This document shows positions 52,601-64,000 of a stretch of 64,000 nucleotides of DNA, one piece after another. The notes under the pieces were generated by a model. It saw only the letters and a program-made list of their open reading frames with translations, was not told the origin of the DNA and ran no database searches. A program made the translations under genes and the position numbers. The first letter of the stretch is position 1, and every line of letters begins with the position of its first letter. The stretch covers positions 39,182,860-39,246,859 of the forward strand of contig CM053796.1 in the NCBI GenBank assembly GCA_028671895.1, in the 5' to 3' direction. The stretch comes from Oenanthe sinensis. Its lineage: Eukaryota; Streptophyta; Magnoliopsida; Apiales; Apiaceae.

Positions 52601-55467
52601 GGCTAGTGCCCTATGTATTGTTTTGCAATCGATCTTTTGAACTTCTTGCTTTGATGTTTGTACAAGTGCTGGTTTTACTCAAACAGTAAACATAGGGCAA
52701 GTGGTAGGTGGTTGATGCTGTATCACTTCTGTTAATAGGCACATTAATCATTTTCCTTTTCTGTTGCAAGGCGTACAATTGAATTTTTCAGGCCTTTTTT
52801 TGTAGTTATGCAGTTATGCATACTACTGTTTCTTTCTTGTATATTTTCCCAGCTGAAATTTTTTGTTTTATTCAGAAAATGGAAAATTAAGAAACCTATT
52901 TCTGCTTAATGTTGAATAGGTAGTTCGAGAAAATCAGGTGGTTGTGGTAGTTGGAGAAACTGGTTCTGGGAAGACCACACAACTGACCCAGGTACTCTTA
53001 AAAGCATAATACTGTATATACAGTAATAGTTATTAGTAAGTTGATACTTCTCGTTTAACTGTCTGAACTTTTGGAAATTCTTGCCAGTATCTTCATGAGG
53101 ATGGATATACCACGAATGGAATAGTAGGCTGCACTCAGCCAAGGCGTGTGGCTGCCATGAGTGTTGCCAAAAGAGTAAGTGAAGAGATGGAAACTGAACT
53201 TGGCCAGCTAGTTGGTTATGCAATTCGTTTTGAGGATGAGACTGGGCCAAACACTGTGATAAAGGTAAAAACTAGTTTTCAGGATCCAGCTCTATTTAAA
53301 CTTGTTTACAGTACTTGCCATTTTTTTAATGAGATTATATACATCATCTCTTCCGAGATCTGGCAAATATTGGGCAGTATATTGTGATTGGTTTGACTGA
53401 CTTGCAGAATTGCTTTAAATTTAGTTCTTGAAGTTGTCTTCCCATGTTACTTACACTATTTTACTTTTGGCCAGTACATGACTGATGGTGTGCTTTTACG
53501 TGAGACACTAAAAGATGCTGATCTCGACAAATATCGGTATGAAATTGGTTTTGCACAGATTATCTGTTCTGTTTTTGTATATTGTTACAGTGTTCATAGA
53601 AATTAACTGTTGCTTTATGAAACTGCAGTGTCGTTGTAATGGATGAAGCACATGAAAGGTCACTGAACACAGACGTGCTCTTTGGGATCCTTAAAAAAGT
53701 TGTTGCCAGACGGCGTGATTTCAAACTTATAGTGACATCTGCCACTCTAAACGCTGAAAAATTCTCACTTTTTTTCGGAAGGTAATGTTATTGTGTTAAA
53801 TTCGTTGGTGGTTGGATAATGCAATCATTCATCAATTTCTTCTGTATTTATGTGCACATTGGCGTGTGTTTTGCAGTGTACCAATTTTCCATATACCAGG
53901 AAGAACATTCCCCGTGCAAACCTTGTATAGTAAAAGTCCTTGTGAAGATTACGTTGAAGCTGCGGTGAAGCAGGCCATGACCATACACATAACTAGTGCT
54001 CCAGGCGACATACTCATTTTTATGACCGGTCAAGATGAGATTGAGGCAGCCTGTTATGCCCTTTCAGAACGGATGGAACAGCTTGTCTCTACTACAAAGC
54101 AAGCAGTCTCCAAGCTGTTGATTCTTCCCATATATTCTCAGCTTCCTGCTGATCTGCAAGCTAAAATATTTCAGAAAGCCGAAGATGGGGCCCGTAAATG
54201 CATTGTAGCTACCAACATTGCAGAGACATCTTTGACTGTAGATGGTATTTTTTATGTCATTGACACAGGCTATGGTAAGATGAAGGTGTACAACCCACGA
54301 ATGGGTATGGATGCCCTCCAAGTGTTCCCTGTAAGTCGTGCAGCTGCAGATCAGCGTGCTGGGCGTGCTGGAAGAACTGGACCTGGTACTTGTTATCGAC
54401 TTTATACGGAAACTGCATACCAAAATGAACTTCTGCCTAGTCCAGTGCCTGAAATCCAGAGGACCAACCTTGGAAACGTCGTATTGTTGCTCAAGTCTCT
54501 CAAAGTAGACAATTTACTGGATTTTGATTTTATGGATCCACCGCCCCAAGATAACATTCTGAATTCTATGTATCAGTTGTGGGTATTGGGGGCTCTGGAC
54601 AATGTTGGAAATCTAACTGATCTTGGGTGGAAAATGGTTGAGTTCCCGCTAGATCCACCTCTAGCAAAGATGCTCCTGATTGGAGAACAACTAGAATGCC
54701 TTAATGAGGTTCTGACGGTTGTTTCAATGCTTTCAGTGCCGTCAGTGTTCTTTAGGCCTAAAGATAGGGCAGAAGAAAGTGATGCTGCTAGGGAGAAATT
54801 TTTTGTGCCAGAATCTGACCACTTAACACTACTCAATGTTTACCAGCAATGGAAAACTAATTCATACCGTGGGGACTGGTGCAATGACCACTATTTGCAT
54901 TCAAAAGGGTTAAAAAAGGCTAGAGAAGTGAGATCTCAGTTGCTCGATATTCTGAAGACGCTAAAAATCCCGCTGACCTCCTGCGGTCCAGATTGGGACA
55001 TTGTGAGAAAAGCCATCTGTTCTGCATATTTCCACAATGCTGCAAGACTCAAAGGGATTGGGGAATATGTTAATTGCAGGAATGGAATGCCTTGCCACTT
55101 GCACCCAAGCAGTGCACTGTATGGTTTGGGTTACACACCAGATTATGTAGTTTATCACGAGTTAATCTTGACCACAAAGGAGTACATGCAGTGTGCAACA
55201 TCAGTAGAGCCTGAGTGGCTGGCTGAGCTGGGGCCAATGTTTTTCTCAGTGAAGGACTCGGATACATCCATGTTAGAGCATAAAAAGAAACAGAAAGAAA
55301 CAAAAACCGCCATGGAGGAGCAGATGGAAATCCTGAATAAAGACAGGGAAGAGATGGAAAGGAGGAGCAAGGAGAAGGATAAGAAGAAAAGAGCACGGCA
55401 GCAGCAGCAAATTTCGATGCCAGGTGCCCCATCCAGCTATTCGAAACCAAAGAAGATGGGTTTGTAA
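43695..55467 (+). CDS. PRP16: PRP16-type DEAH-box RNA helicase (CUV/DEAH7), pre-mRNA splicing
   Basis: Sixteen exons join to 1153 codons: 43695-43800, 44140-44352, 44744-44817, 45598-45901, 46168-46341, 46749-46888, 47050-47144, 48050-48158, 51256-51433, 51553-51782, 52263-52439, 52920-52991, 53088-53264, 53475-53536, 53629-53781, 53877-55467. PRP16 drives the spliceosome rearrangement between the two splicing steps using ATP. The N-terminal third is Arg/Ser/Asp/Tyr-rich and poorly conserved, as in other family members. The helicase core has GETGSGKT (481-488), DEAH (578-581), SAT (610-612) and QRAGRAGR (783-790), followed by the usual winged-helix/OB-type C-terminal region (RGDWCNDHYL, ALYGLGYTPDYVVYHEL). 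The C-terminus is Lys/Glu-rich and ends KPKKMGL. Exon 4 uses a weak acceptor (TAATAAG), so the N-terminal model there is less sure. It appears about 100 residues shorter than the Arabidopsis protein. Intron 8 is 3.1 kb and full of transposon sequence. Confidence 0.95.
48682..48725. repeat. (TATC)n microsatellite
   Basis: About ten CTAT units abut the 5' end of the Helitron in PRP16 intron 8. The Helitron's own start (TCTATACTATA) is in register with the repeat. Confidence 0.9.
48720..49481 (+). mobile_element. Non-autonomous Helitron (copy 4) in PRP16 intron 8
   Basis: 762 bp. Starts TCTATACTATATTATTAAAG after A, ends with the hairpin CCCGTG-TTTTG-CACGGG (49454-49470) then CTAG (49478-49481) and T. 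The ends are intact and the interior matches copies 1 and 2. It lies in the sense orientation of the host gene. Confidence 0.9.
50210..50560 (+). mobile_element. Possible LTR fragment in PRP16 intron 8
   Basis: TGTTAGGAATAGCATAG at 50210 resembles an LTR start and is preceded by a purine-rich tract (ACGGAGAGGAAT). Downstream are a TATA-like CTCTATATACA (about 50330) and a CT-rich stretch. The right end was not found. Upstream 49500-50209 has mixed-composition DNA with no recognisable protein and may be its interior. Confidence 0.35.
50565..50733. repeat. Two-copy direct repeat of about 80 bp
   Basis: Both copies begin ATGTTTG(C/G)ATC(G/A)CAACCC and continue with AAGAGAAATAATTCTCA and AATCAATCA(A/G)AGTCTTCT. 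They differ at a few positions and by a short insertion. Confidence 0.8.
50920..51106 (+). mobile_element. tRNA-derived SINE candidate in PRP16 intron 8
   Basis: TAGTATAAGTGGGT (about 50924) resembles a pol III A box, and GGTTCAAATCC (50962-50972) matches the B box, with normal spacing of about 38 bp. The following stem GGTTCAAATCC-TGG reads like a tRNA T-arm. The right end is A-rich (TTAAAAAAACAAACATAAA). Flanking target duplications were not identified. Confidence 0.5.
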
Positions 55468-56741
55468 TTCTTAACCATATATGTCTTCTTCTTAGACTGG
55501 AACAGTTCTCAGCCCTCAGTTGAATTTGAGATGTATTGATTACAGTATTTCACTGACTGTAGAATGCATGGTGGTTGACTTCTGTACACTTCTGTAATTT
55601 GTAAAGTTCATATACTTTTTTGTGACATATTACATGTAATTTAGTTTAACCGAGATTCCTGGTGTGTTGCCCCCCGGGTATAAAGGCCTATATTGTCTAA
55701 TTCCAAGTACAAAGATTATAGAGCAAAAAATTCGACCCTCTTATTAAGAATAGCAAAAGGTTATGTCTAGGACATGACATATGAGTAACCAACCAGATGT
55801 TACAGTTGTTTTTATTTCTCCGAGTAAAAACTAGGTTAAATAATCCAGCTGCCAAATTTTACTTTGCTACATCTGTCATTTTGTGAAATTACTGAATATA
55901 CATGGGTAGCCTTTTGCCGATTGACATTCACTTTAATCTTTCAATAGATGGCTCTTTTAGCTGATTCGGATTTAAAACATGACCCTAGTCAAAACACTCT
56001 AAAGACGCATTAAATTATTTATCATCTTCTAAGATTCAACCTTTGACTGCGATAATAGGATATTCTAAACAAGGTGACTATATAGTTTTGTAATTATTTA
56101 TTTATTAATATATTATTAACTAATATTTCAACATTTAACTGGTTCAAAATTTCAATCAATGTATACAAGTTTAATTTTAGTTTTATATAATGGAAAATTA
56201 TTAGCAACTAAAATAACAGGACCTATCAAATCTTTGTAAAAGAATTAAGATGACCGCATGCATCCCCCCCTCTTGCTCATTCTGCCAGTAAAGATTCATC
56301 TAGTTGAGCTCGAGCATTTAAATGTTTCTTGCGTGTAAGAACACAGACCGGCCAAATTTCTATAAAATAATAAATTTTATTAATTTATCATAATTATTAA
56401 TATAAAGATTAAATTAATATTATATTTATCATATAAAAACTGAAAAGTATTATAAAAATAATTATTAATTAATTTATCAAGATTTTCCTATAATATTTAG
56501 ATTAATTATTACTATATAGTTCTAATTATATATATAAATTAATATATAATCAATATCAGTCAGCTTTATAAATGAATAATTATATTCTAGAGATCGATAG
56601 ATTGCTTACATGTGATAATTTTTTATAAAACATAATGAAATGCATATAAAGTAACACCTTTAAGCCAAATACATGTTAGTAATTGTGCTATAGAGACAAT
56701 ACTTTTTATATTTTAAAGAAAATATTTATTATTAAGGATCA
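55468..56741. other. PRP16 3' flank and AT-rich spacer
   Basis: 3' UTR of PRP16 occupies the first 200 bp or so. The rest is AT-rich with no recognisable gene. Confidence 0.5.
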
Positions 56742-58216
56742 TGTTTTATTGATTATTATTTATTTATTATGTTTTATTTACTGCGTAATAAATTGAAAGC
56801 ATAATAAATGTCCTTGGAATTTTGATACGTATTATATATCTTTAAGTATGTGACTTAAAAATGAGATTATATGAATAGTATCTTATTCCTAAAATTCCCT
56901 AGTCGAGTATTATTATTTAAGGACAATAATAATGCACAAAGACTAGTATGTTTCTTGACAGATGACCACATCTCATTGGTCATAGGTATGGGGATACTAA
57001 AGTCAAGAACATAAGTGCATGTACCAATGCATGGCACTGGAATGACCCGCCGTGAGATTCTACATGTTAAGTAAGTGTCATAAGTAATTCTCACTGTGAT
57101 AATGGTGTAATGATCCTTAGACCTGAAATCATTATATTTCTATACGAGAATTAATATACTTTGATTACATTAAAAGTTACCTTTGACCGGGTGATGATAA
57201 AAGTGGACATTGGGTATATTATGAATCGTATGAGAAATATGAATGATCTAGATGGGATTTAATCCTCCTAATTTTAGGAGTAATATTATTGGCCTCTTGT
57301 TTGAGTGAGACTATGAAATGCACGGCCGTGCTCAAATATTGATTTAATTTTAATAGTCTACTCATCGATCAAGAAAATAAAGATTAAATTATGAAGAGGA
57401 TGACACGAGACATGCCTTGAGTTTAATCTATAATATCAAGATTAAAAGGATTATATTACATGGAACATTATTCACGAAAGGTTTAATCGAATCACCGATT
57501 TATTATTATTACTTGGGTAGCAATGATGTATTACTAGATGCCGCTCATTGTTTACAATTTTAATTAGATATTAAAATTGTTGCCAACGTAATAATAACCT
57601 ACAGGGTCACACACAAAGAACGCTTGAAGGAGAAATAATTTAAATTATGAATTTAAATTAAATAAGTAATTTATTTTATTTATGATATTAATTAAGTATG
57701 ACTTAATTAATTATATAAATAGAATAAATGAATTACTTAAACTAATTCCAAAATTAATAATTAATTAATTAAGTGAGACTTAATTAAAAAATTTAAAATT
57801 TTGGATTAGTATTAATTATAATTGGATTATAATTAGAAAACTTATTCCTCTCTCTATATAATCTTTTTATGGGCTGATTTAATAAAGAGAGATTTTACAA
57901 AAACCCTAGCCGCTCTGAGAGAGGAGGAAGATAGAGAGAGAAGAAGTTTTCGGGTGCTAGTACACATCAATCCTTCATGAAAAGTGTTCGTGTGGATACC
58001 GTAGAGCGTAGATCGCGAGAGCGGGATACGTGGTGATTAAACAAGCTTTGGACCTCCATTAATCTTCCATTAATGAACTGTTAAAGCTTCTAAAGGTATT
58101 TATTCTTTATCTCCGAATTAAATCTTTTGTTTTCGCATGGATCTTGCGGAGGGTTTCGCTATTTTGATTTATTTTTCGCGTTTATTCCGCTGCGTTTGTG
58201 TCACGAAACCCTACAA

Positions 58217-58228
58217 TGGCATCAGAGC
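58217..58228 (+). other. Retrotransposon primer-binding site
   Basis: TGGCATCAGAGC differs by one base from the usual plant copia site TGGTATCAGAGC, complementary to initiator methionine tRNA. It sits just after the ACA that would close the 5' LTR. Confidence 0.8.
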
Positions 58229-58309
58229 TACTTGCGAAACGTTTTAATTCGGTTATGTGCCTAACAGTTTTTATATATAAGCATGTATGCGATCTATCAT
58301 GATTTTATA

Positions 58310-58985
58310 TTGATATAATATGTATATGTTTATATATATTATGAATATATGATATTTTATGATATATAATCATGTGATGATTATGTGTGTTGATTTATGT
58401 ATATGATACATGTTTGTTCTTATTATGAGAATCGTATTCGATACGAATTCTGAAACGGCTGCAGTTGATTTTCTGAAATCTGTGTCCGTTGTCCGATTTT
58501 TGTAAACAATATGTGTTTTCTGACTGGAATCGGGTCACTGAGCAATACTGACTTAGTCAGCTCTGCGTCTGTAAGCCATTAGATGTCGTTACAGCCTCCA
58601 AAACGGTGATTTATGATTTTCTGAAAATTATTTGATTTTCTAAAATTTTGAGTATATGTATGTATATATTATGAATATATGATATTCATGTAATGTATAA
58701 TCATATGATGATTGTATGTATCTCTGTATATGTATATATGATATATGCTTGTTTTTGTTATGAGAATTGTATATGATACGATTTCTGAAACACCGTCAGA
58801 TTTGGAGAAATCTGACTGCCGTATTCGATTTTCGCAAACGATACGTGTTTTCTGACTGGAATCGGGCCAATGAACAAAACTGATAGCTTTGCTATCACCG
58901 ACTGGTCTGTAAGGCGTTTGACGTTGTTAAGGGCCTCGAAATAGCGATTTATTGTCTTCAGAAATCTATTTTTAATTTTCTGAAA
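58310..58985. repeat. 330-bp tandem duplication in the copia leader
   Basis: ATGAATATATGATATT occurs at 58341 and 58671, and TGTTTTCTGACTGGAATCGG at about 58513 and 58846. Two diverged copies lie head to tail between the primer-binding site and gag. Confidence 0.88.
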
Positions 58986-61900
58986 TTTCAAAATTTGTTA
59001 TATATGATTATATGATATGATTATATAATATGAGATATATTATATGTGTTTTATGATAGCATGGTGGATGGTTATGGCCTAAAGACCCATAGGATAGTGG
59101 TTTTGATTTATGGTTTTGGTTTCTAAATACGACTTGCATGTCGTTTATTCATTGTAATTTAATTATCTCGAATGTAACTCGAGTTCTTCTTGTAATTTCA
59201 TTAGAATAGTTTTATTTTTATTATTCAATGTAATTATCAATGAAGACTTGCAAGCAAGGAGGCGATCCAAAAGGGGATGATGGAGCAATGAAGAAAGAAG
59301 ACATGTAATAGATAGTATTTTTAAAACCACCATAGACTGACCTTGATATTTCCATTAGCTTGGAAATATCATATAGGATGGGGCCATAACCAAACACGTT
59401 TAATTTACGCACATTACATATATGTATATGATTGCATGTATTGGTATGTATGCGTAGATATAATTGAGATGCATGCTTAATATTGATTAATCATGTATGT
59501 ATTAGATACGACACTCATGCCATGTTTGCTTAAACAAGATAAAATCTGTAACGATTCAAGATTTTAAAATTAACAAACGATCATGAGATTCTTGTGTTTG
59601 TGAAATATGGATTTTTAAAACACGGAATTAAATATGGATTTTTGATATCTATAATTGGGATTTTCTGACAAAAGCGGATATGCGTATTCGTAAGGCTGAT
59701 GGGTTTTAAGTGTGACCATTGGTATCCTCCATCTACCTGGGAAATGAACAATTTAAGATGTCGATTTGAAATATTTGGTTCAAGGAAAAATTGAGGATCT
59801 CTTTATGATGTGATCATGATCATTATAAATTTTCTAAAACCCCTTAACAAAATATTAAGTTTTACTCGGATGCTTTTCAATGAATGAACACTCATCGAAT
59901 CCTAGATCGATAAGGGGAAGGACTGTCAGTGGCAGGGGACTCCTATCTATCGTGGTGAGATGCGACGAATATAAACGGTTATATTCGGCCGTTGTATCAT
60001 TGGGTCTAACTTAACTGAGTCGTCATAATAAGTGAAAATAAACGGTTATATTCAACTATTATGAACTTAGAAGCATAGAGTTTGGTTAAAAGTCTATTAG
60101 ATAGATAAGATCAATCGTTGTTCACCAAACTATCCAAGAATTATATATGATATAATTGACAACTGTTGTCTACCTAAATAATCATTTTCTAAGGACTTCC
60201 AGTGGTTGACTTAGGACATGACGAAATATGGATCTTGGCTCACTAGAAAGAATTATGGGATATACTTTCCAAATTAATAGTAAGGGCTATTAGTTTGATA
60301 AAAATAGTGGGAGGTATATGATGATATACCATAATCACTTAAACATAATTAATATTAAATTTGCAATCTAGTTTATTTTATGCACTTTAATATTGTAGAT
60401 ATCAAATGATAAACACAAACAACTTCTCTATGCGATCAGTTCTTGAGAAGGACAAGTTGACGAAAATATATTTCCTTGACTGACATAGGAGCTTGAGGAT
60501 CGTCCTCGGGCACCACGATATTAGTCAAATCTCTTCCCCTGCTCTTAAAGTTGAGAATGTAACATGTGCAAATCATAGTGCTTATTGGAAGCAAATTGAT
60601 GTTGCGACTGATGTTTCATGTCTCATGCTCACAAATATATGTGCTGAGCTTAAGAAGCAATACAAGCATATAGATGCTTATGAAACGATTGAGCACAAGA
60701 TATATTTGAAAGGGCACTATACACTTACAAGTAGGGAGAGTGAGACCCGGTTACACCACATGTTCTAAAGATTATAGGGTATAATGAATACCATTGATAT
60801 TTTGGGTTTCCAGATTGGTCTGGAGACAGTTAGAATTGATCTTACAATCGTTGGACAAATCTTATTTTGTTATGAACAATAAAGTGAATAAGATTGGTAA
60901 AACACCCATTGAGTTGCTAAGCATGTTGAGAACTGCTGAAAGTAATATGATAAATGCATGAACTACTACTATATTGATGGTAAACATAGGGAATGCAAAA
61001 GGGAAAGGAAAATGGAAAGGCAAGGAGAAGATTTGATCTAGTTCCGTTGTCAAACCAAAGTCCAATCCCTAAAGCAGACTCTAAAGTCTGAATGAGGTGT
61101 TGATAAAGAAGACGATTGTCACTTCTGTGGAAAGTTGAGAGACTGGAAATTAAACTGTCATGCTTAATTGGAAGATCGGAAGATGATGATCAATAAGGGT
61201 CAAGCTTAAGGTATCGGGTTGGAATTGGAGTAAAGATAGTTGCTCTGGTTCGAGGAACTCGTTACTTAATTTTTGGCCTATAAGGAAAATTTAGAACTTA
61301 ATAATTGTTATAGCGTGCTTGCAACTGGCAGAGACATTATTTCAGTTTCTTGTTTGGACAAGAAAGGCTTTTTCATTTTAATTAAATAACAATAGTTGTT
61401 TATTCTATTTTGATGATGAGCCTTATAATGTTGCACAACTAATTAACAATTTATATGTTCTAAAGTGACTCAAATAAAATATTACCTTTGGCACTGTTGT
61501 TGAGGCCATATTAATGAGAAACGCATTTTCAGAATACATAAGGATGCATTCATGGAAAAGTTTGATTATGAATTATACAAAATGATGCGAATCTTGGCTT
61601 ATTTGGCAAAATGACTAAAGCTCCTTTTACCGGACATGGTGAAGGGATCATTGAATGGGTATGACTTATACATAGTGATGTATGTGGTCATATGTGTACG
61701 ATGACAAAAGGTAGATTTTATTAACTTCATAAAATTTACTAATTATTTTAGTAGATACGGATATATGTATCTTTTGAAGAACTAATCCGAATCATTTGAA
61801 AAGTTCAAAGACTATAAAGATGAAGTAGAAAATATCAAAGAAAGGTTTTTGATAGGAGGGATCACACCTTGTTGGACATGGTGCGATCAATGTTGAGTCA

Positions 61901-62807
61901 ATAAATCTTTCAATTAGTTTCTGGGGTTGCACTCTGGAAACGGCTCCACATACACTTAACATTGTTCCTACTAAAATGGTTCAAAAGAATCCTTATGAGA
62001 TATGGACTGAGAAACGTCACAGCATGTCATTTATGAAAATTTGGGGATGTGAAGCGTTTGTGAAACGTCTAATCTATGACAAGCTAGGACCAAAATCAGA
62101 TAAATATAATTTTGTGGAATACCCAACTGAAATAAGGGGTTATTCTTTCTATAATCCTTCCGAGAATAAAGTATTTGTTGCTCGAACTGCTGAGAAACAG
62201 TGGGAGGATAATAGATCTCAATGAAGTTTGAGACCCACATGATAATGTTGAACCAATGGAGGAACCTGAGCGGAATATACAAGAAAAATAATACTGCTCA
62301 AGAAACACAGGTATTCGTAGGTCTAGTAGGATTCGCCATGAGCTCGAGAGATAATATGGATTTCTCTTGACTCAAGATGGTGATGTGATGCTTATGGATG
62401 AAGTTGAGCCTCTCACCTACCAAGACGCTATGAACACTCCAGATTCTAAGAGATGGCTGGATGCTATTAAATCTGAGATGGAATCCATGTATACTAATCA
62501 AGTATGGACTTTGGTTGATCCACCTGAAGGGGTAAAACCAATAGGATGCAAGTGGGTTTTCAAGAAGAACACCGACATGGATGCTAATGTACAGACTTAT
62601 AAGGCACGATTGGTGGCAAAAGGTTTCAAGAAAATTCATGGTATTGACTATGATGAGACTTTTTCACCAGTTGTTATGGTCATGTCCATCAGGATTTTGC
62701 TTGCTATAGCTGCTTACTATGACTATGAAATCTGGCAAATGGATGTCAAAACCGCTTTCTTAAATGAGAGCCTTGAAGAAGATATGGATGTGTACATGAC
62801 ACACCTA

Positions 62808-63094
62808 GGGCTGTAATTCGAGCCGAGTCGAGCCGAGTTCGAGCTTTTTTTTGTCGAGCTCGAGCTTTTTTTTGTCGAGTCGAGTCGAGCCGAAAATTAT
62901 TCGAGCCTAAAATATGTGTTCGAGCTCGACTCGGGTAGTATTCGAGTCGAGTTCGAGCCGCTCGCGAGTTTTCGAGCTTAACGAGCTTTTTTACGAGTTT
63001 TCGAGTTTAACGAGTTTTCGAGTTTAACGGACTTTTAACGAGTTTTCGAGTTTTCGAGCTTTAATCGAGCTTCGAGCCTATCGAGCTTTTTTTT
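62808..63094. mobile_element. hAT-like MITE end rich in TCGAG, inserted in the copia RT
   Basis: The copia reading frame stops abruptly at CTAGGGCTGTAATTCGAGCC, a common left end of plant hAT MITEs. Then follow dozens of GAGTCGAGC / TTCGAGCT / ACGAGTTTTCGAG modules on both strands. A matching right end is not found; the element meets a T-run at 63085-63095 and unrelated DNA. Confidence 0.6.
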
Positions 63095-63426
63095 TTTGGA
63101 AAAATAGCTTTATCCAATGTCAGTGAAGATTCGTCATCAAAAAGTTCAAGTGGTTAAAAAGGTTATTGTTGAAGAACAGAAGAGTCTTATCTACATCAAC
63201 AATAGTCAAGCCTTTAATTTAATTCTCTATTAATTAATTAAATTAATTAGTTAATTTAATTAGTAAATTAATTCACTCAGAATTAATTTATTTCTTAAAT
63301 TAATTAAATGATTAATTAATTTAGAATTATTTTAGAATGACAGAAGACAGAAGCTGGAAGCTCCAAGGGATACAGGTCTGTTTGGAATACAGTGTACCCA
63401 GTCAAATATTCAACCTTGGATTCTGA
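63095..63426. other. Unassigned sequence
   Basis: Contains a TTAATTAA-rich palindromic stretch at about 63220-63320. It does not continue the copia frame and no gene is seen. Confidence 0.4.
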
Positions 63427-63676
63427 CTTTTTAGTAATATATTAGTACAACTTTTTAATTTTGTCTAATTATATAATATTCGGTTAAAGTTTAGTCAATT
63501 TTACAATAAAAATCAAATAATCCACTTAACTTGGATAAAGCTTTTTTTTTTTGGAAAAATAGCTTTATCCAAGTTAAGTGGATTATTTGATTTTTATTGT
63601 AAAATTGACTAAACTTTAACCGAATATTATATAATTAGACAAAATTAAAAAGTTGTACTAATATATTACTAAAAAG
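63427..63676. repeat. Perfect 116-bp inverted repeat (foldback)
   Basis: The left arm 63427-63542 is the exact reverse complement of the right arm 63561-63676, with an 18-nt loop of T-run plus GGAAAAAT. Pairing stops sharply at both outer ends. There are no coding sequences in the arms. Confidence 0.95.
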
Positions 63677-63699
63677 TATATATAATTTACTTTAAAATT

Positions 63700-64000
63700 T
63701 TAATTTTTAAGATTGTAAAAAAAATTGTTAATTATTAGTCAATTTGGTTAATTTGAACATTAAATATGAAATGATAATATGAAATTACATTAGACATGAA
63801 ATAATAATAATATATAATCATACATACAACTCTAACCCTATTAATCCTCCTTTTATACAAGATATGATAATATTATATTATATTTAAATTATATTCTATA
63901 TATTTTTTACGAATCCTACTTATCCTATAATTTTTATTTAATATATCATTAAAGTTTATCCTATAATTTTTATTTAATATATCATTAAAGTTTATGATAA
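63700..64000 (+). mobile_element. Truncated relative of the 28254 Helitron
   Basis: From about 63800 the sequence follows the interior of the Helitron at 28254-28927 (ACATACAACTCTAAC and TTACGAATCCTACTTATCCT). A 39-bp segment is tandemly duplicated at 63918-63995. The element runs off the right edge, and its 5' end is not recognisable. Confidence 0.6.

Larger units (their letters stand above)
56742..62807 (+). pseudogene. Decayed Ty1/copia retrotransposon (5' LTR to reverse transcriptase)
   Basis: A probable 5' LTR (about 56742-58215, ends TG...ACA) is followed at 58217 by TGGCATCAGAGC, a close match to the initiator-Met-tRNA primer-binding site of copia elements. Gag begins about 60406 but has a TGA after 25 codons; reading continues in the same frame with gag-like SCLMLTN and AYETIEH. 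A damaged CCHC zinc knuckle is at about 61120 (CHFCGK...NC). Integrase pieces lie at about 61660-62220 (KNPYEIWTEK, WGCEAFVKR), and a longer reverse-transcriptase piece at 62367-62807 (CKWVFKKN, YKARLVAKGF, MDVKTAFLN). The gag-integrase-RT order is that of copia. Multiple stops and frameshifts make it inactive, and RNase H and the 3' LTR are missing from the window. The LTR start is an estimate. Confidence 0.85.

Noticed and set aside
55070..55450. 126-codon minus-strand frame opposite the PRP16 last exon
   Set aside because: Antisense shadow; the sense strand carries strongly conserved helicase C-terminal sequence.

Overview
The window is nuclear DNA of a flowering plant, almost certainly a eudicot. 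Protein genes are split by many short AT-rich GT-AG introns, products are typical plant proteins (plastid FtsH-like import-motor subunit, YSL-type transporter, cytosolic glutamine synthetase, PRP16 splicing helicase), and the spaces between genes are filled with plant transposons (Helitrons, Stowaway and other MITEs, copia elements). The species cannot be fixed from sequence alone. All functional names come from recognising protein families by eye; no database search was run.

Layout. (1) 424-600: last coding exon of a gene entering from the left on the + strand, possibly the kinase-like RUNKEL. (2) 2207-19140 (+): complete 19-exon FTSHI5, a catalytically dead FtsH relative of the chloroplast protein-import motor. 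Its introns carry a 158-bp tandem repeat, a Mutator-type MITE with a perfect 9-bp target duplication, a Stowaway MITE and other palindromic insertions. (3) 19956-22889 (-): complete 7-exon YSL gene of the YSL5/7/8 type, tail-to-tail with FTSHI5. (4) 22.9-32.0 kb: gene-free transposon belt with a Tourist-like MITE, at least three Helitrons (one pair duplicated with its flank), two Stowaway MITEs and a possible solo LTR. (5) 32004-36199 (-): complete 13-exon cytosolic glutamine synthetase GS1 (356 codons), with a roughly 110-bp (CT)n tract directly upstream of its start codon. (6) 36.4-43.7 kb: gene-free, with an inverted Helitron remnant, a candidate solo LTR carrying about 16 irregular copies of a TCGAGAAGTC motif, and a five-copy 59-bp tandem repeat. 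(7) 43695-55467 (+): complete 16-exon PRP16/CUV DEAH-box splicing helicase, whose 3.1-kb intron 8 hosts an intact-ended Helitron, a SINE candidate and an LTR-like piece. (8) 56.7-64 kb: one decayed Ty1/copia element (LTR, primer-binding site, gag, integrase, reverse transcriptase in that order), broken by a TCGAG-rich hAT-like insertion, followed by a perfect 116-bp inverted repeat with an 18-nt loop and a truncated Helitron relative at the right edge.

The genes are unrelated housekeeping loci: plastid protein import, oligopeptide-family transport, nitrogen assimilation and pre-mRNA splicing. Nothing suggests a plant metabolic gene cluster. I found no convincing undescribed multi-gene system. 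The most unusual signals are structural: the perfect foldback at the right end, the motif array inside the candidate solo LTR, the flank-carrying Helitron duplication, and the long CT tract in the GS1 leader.
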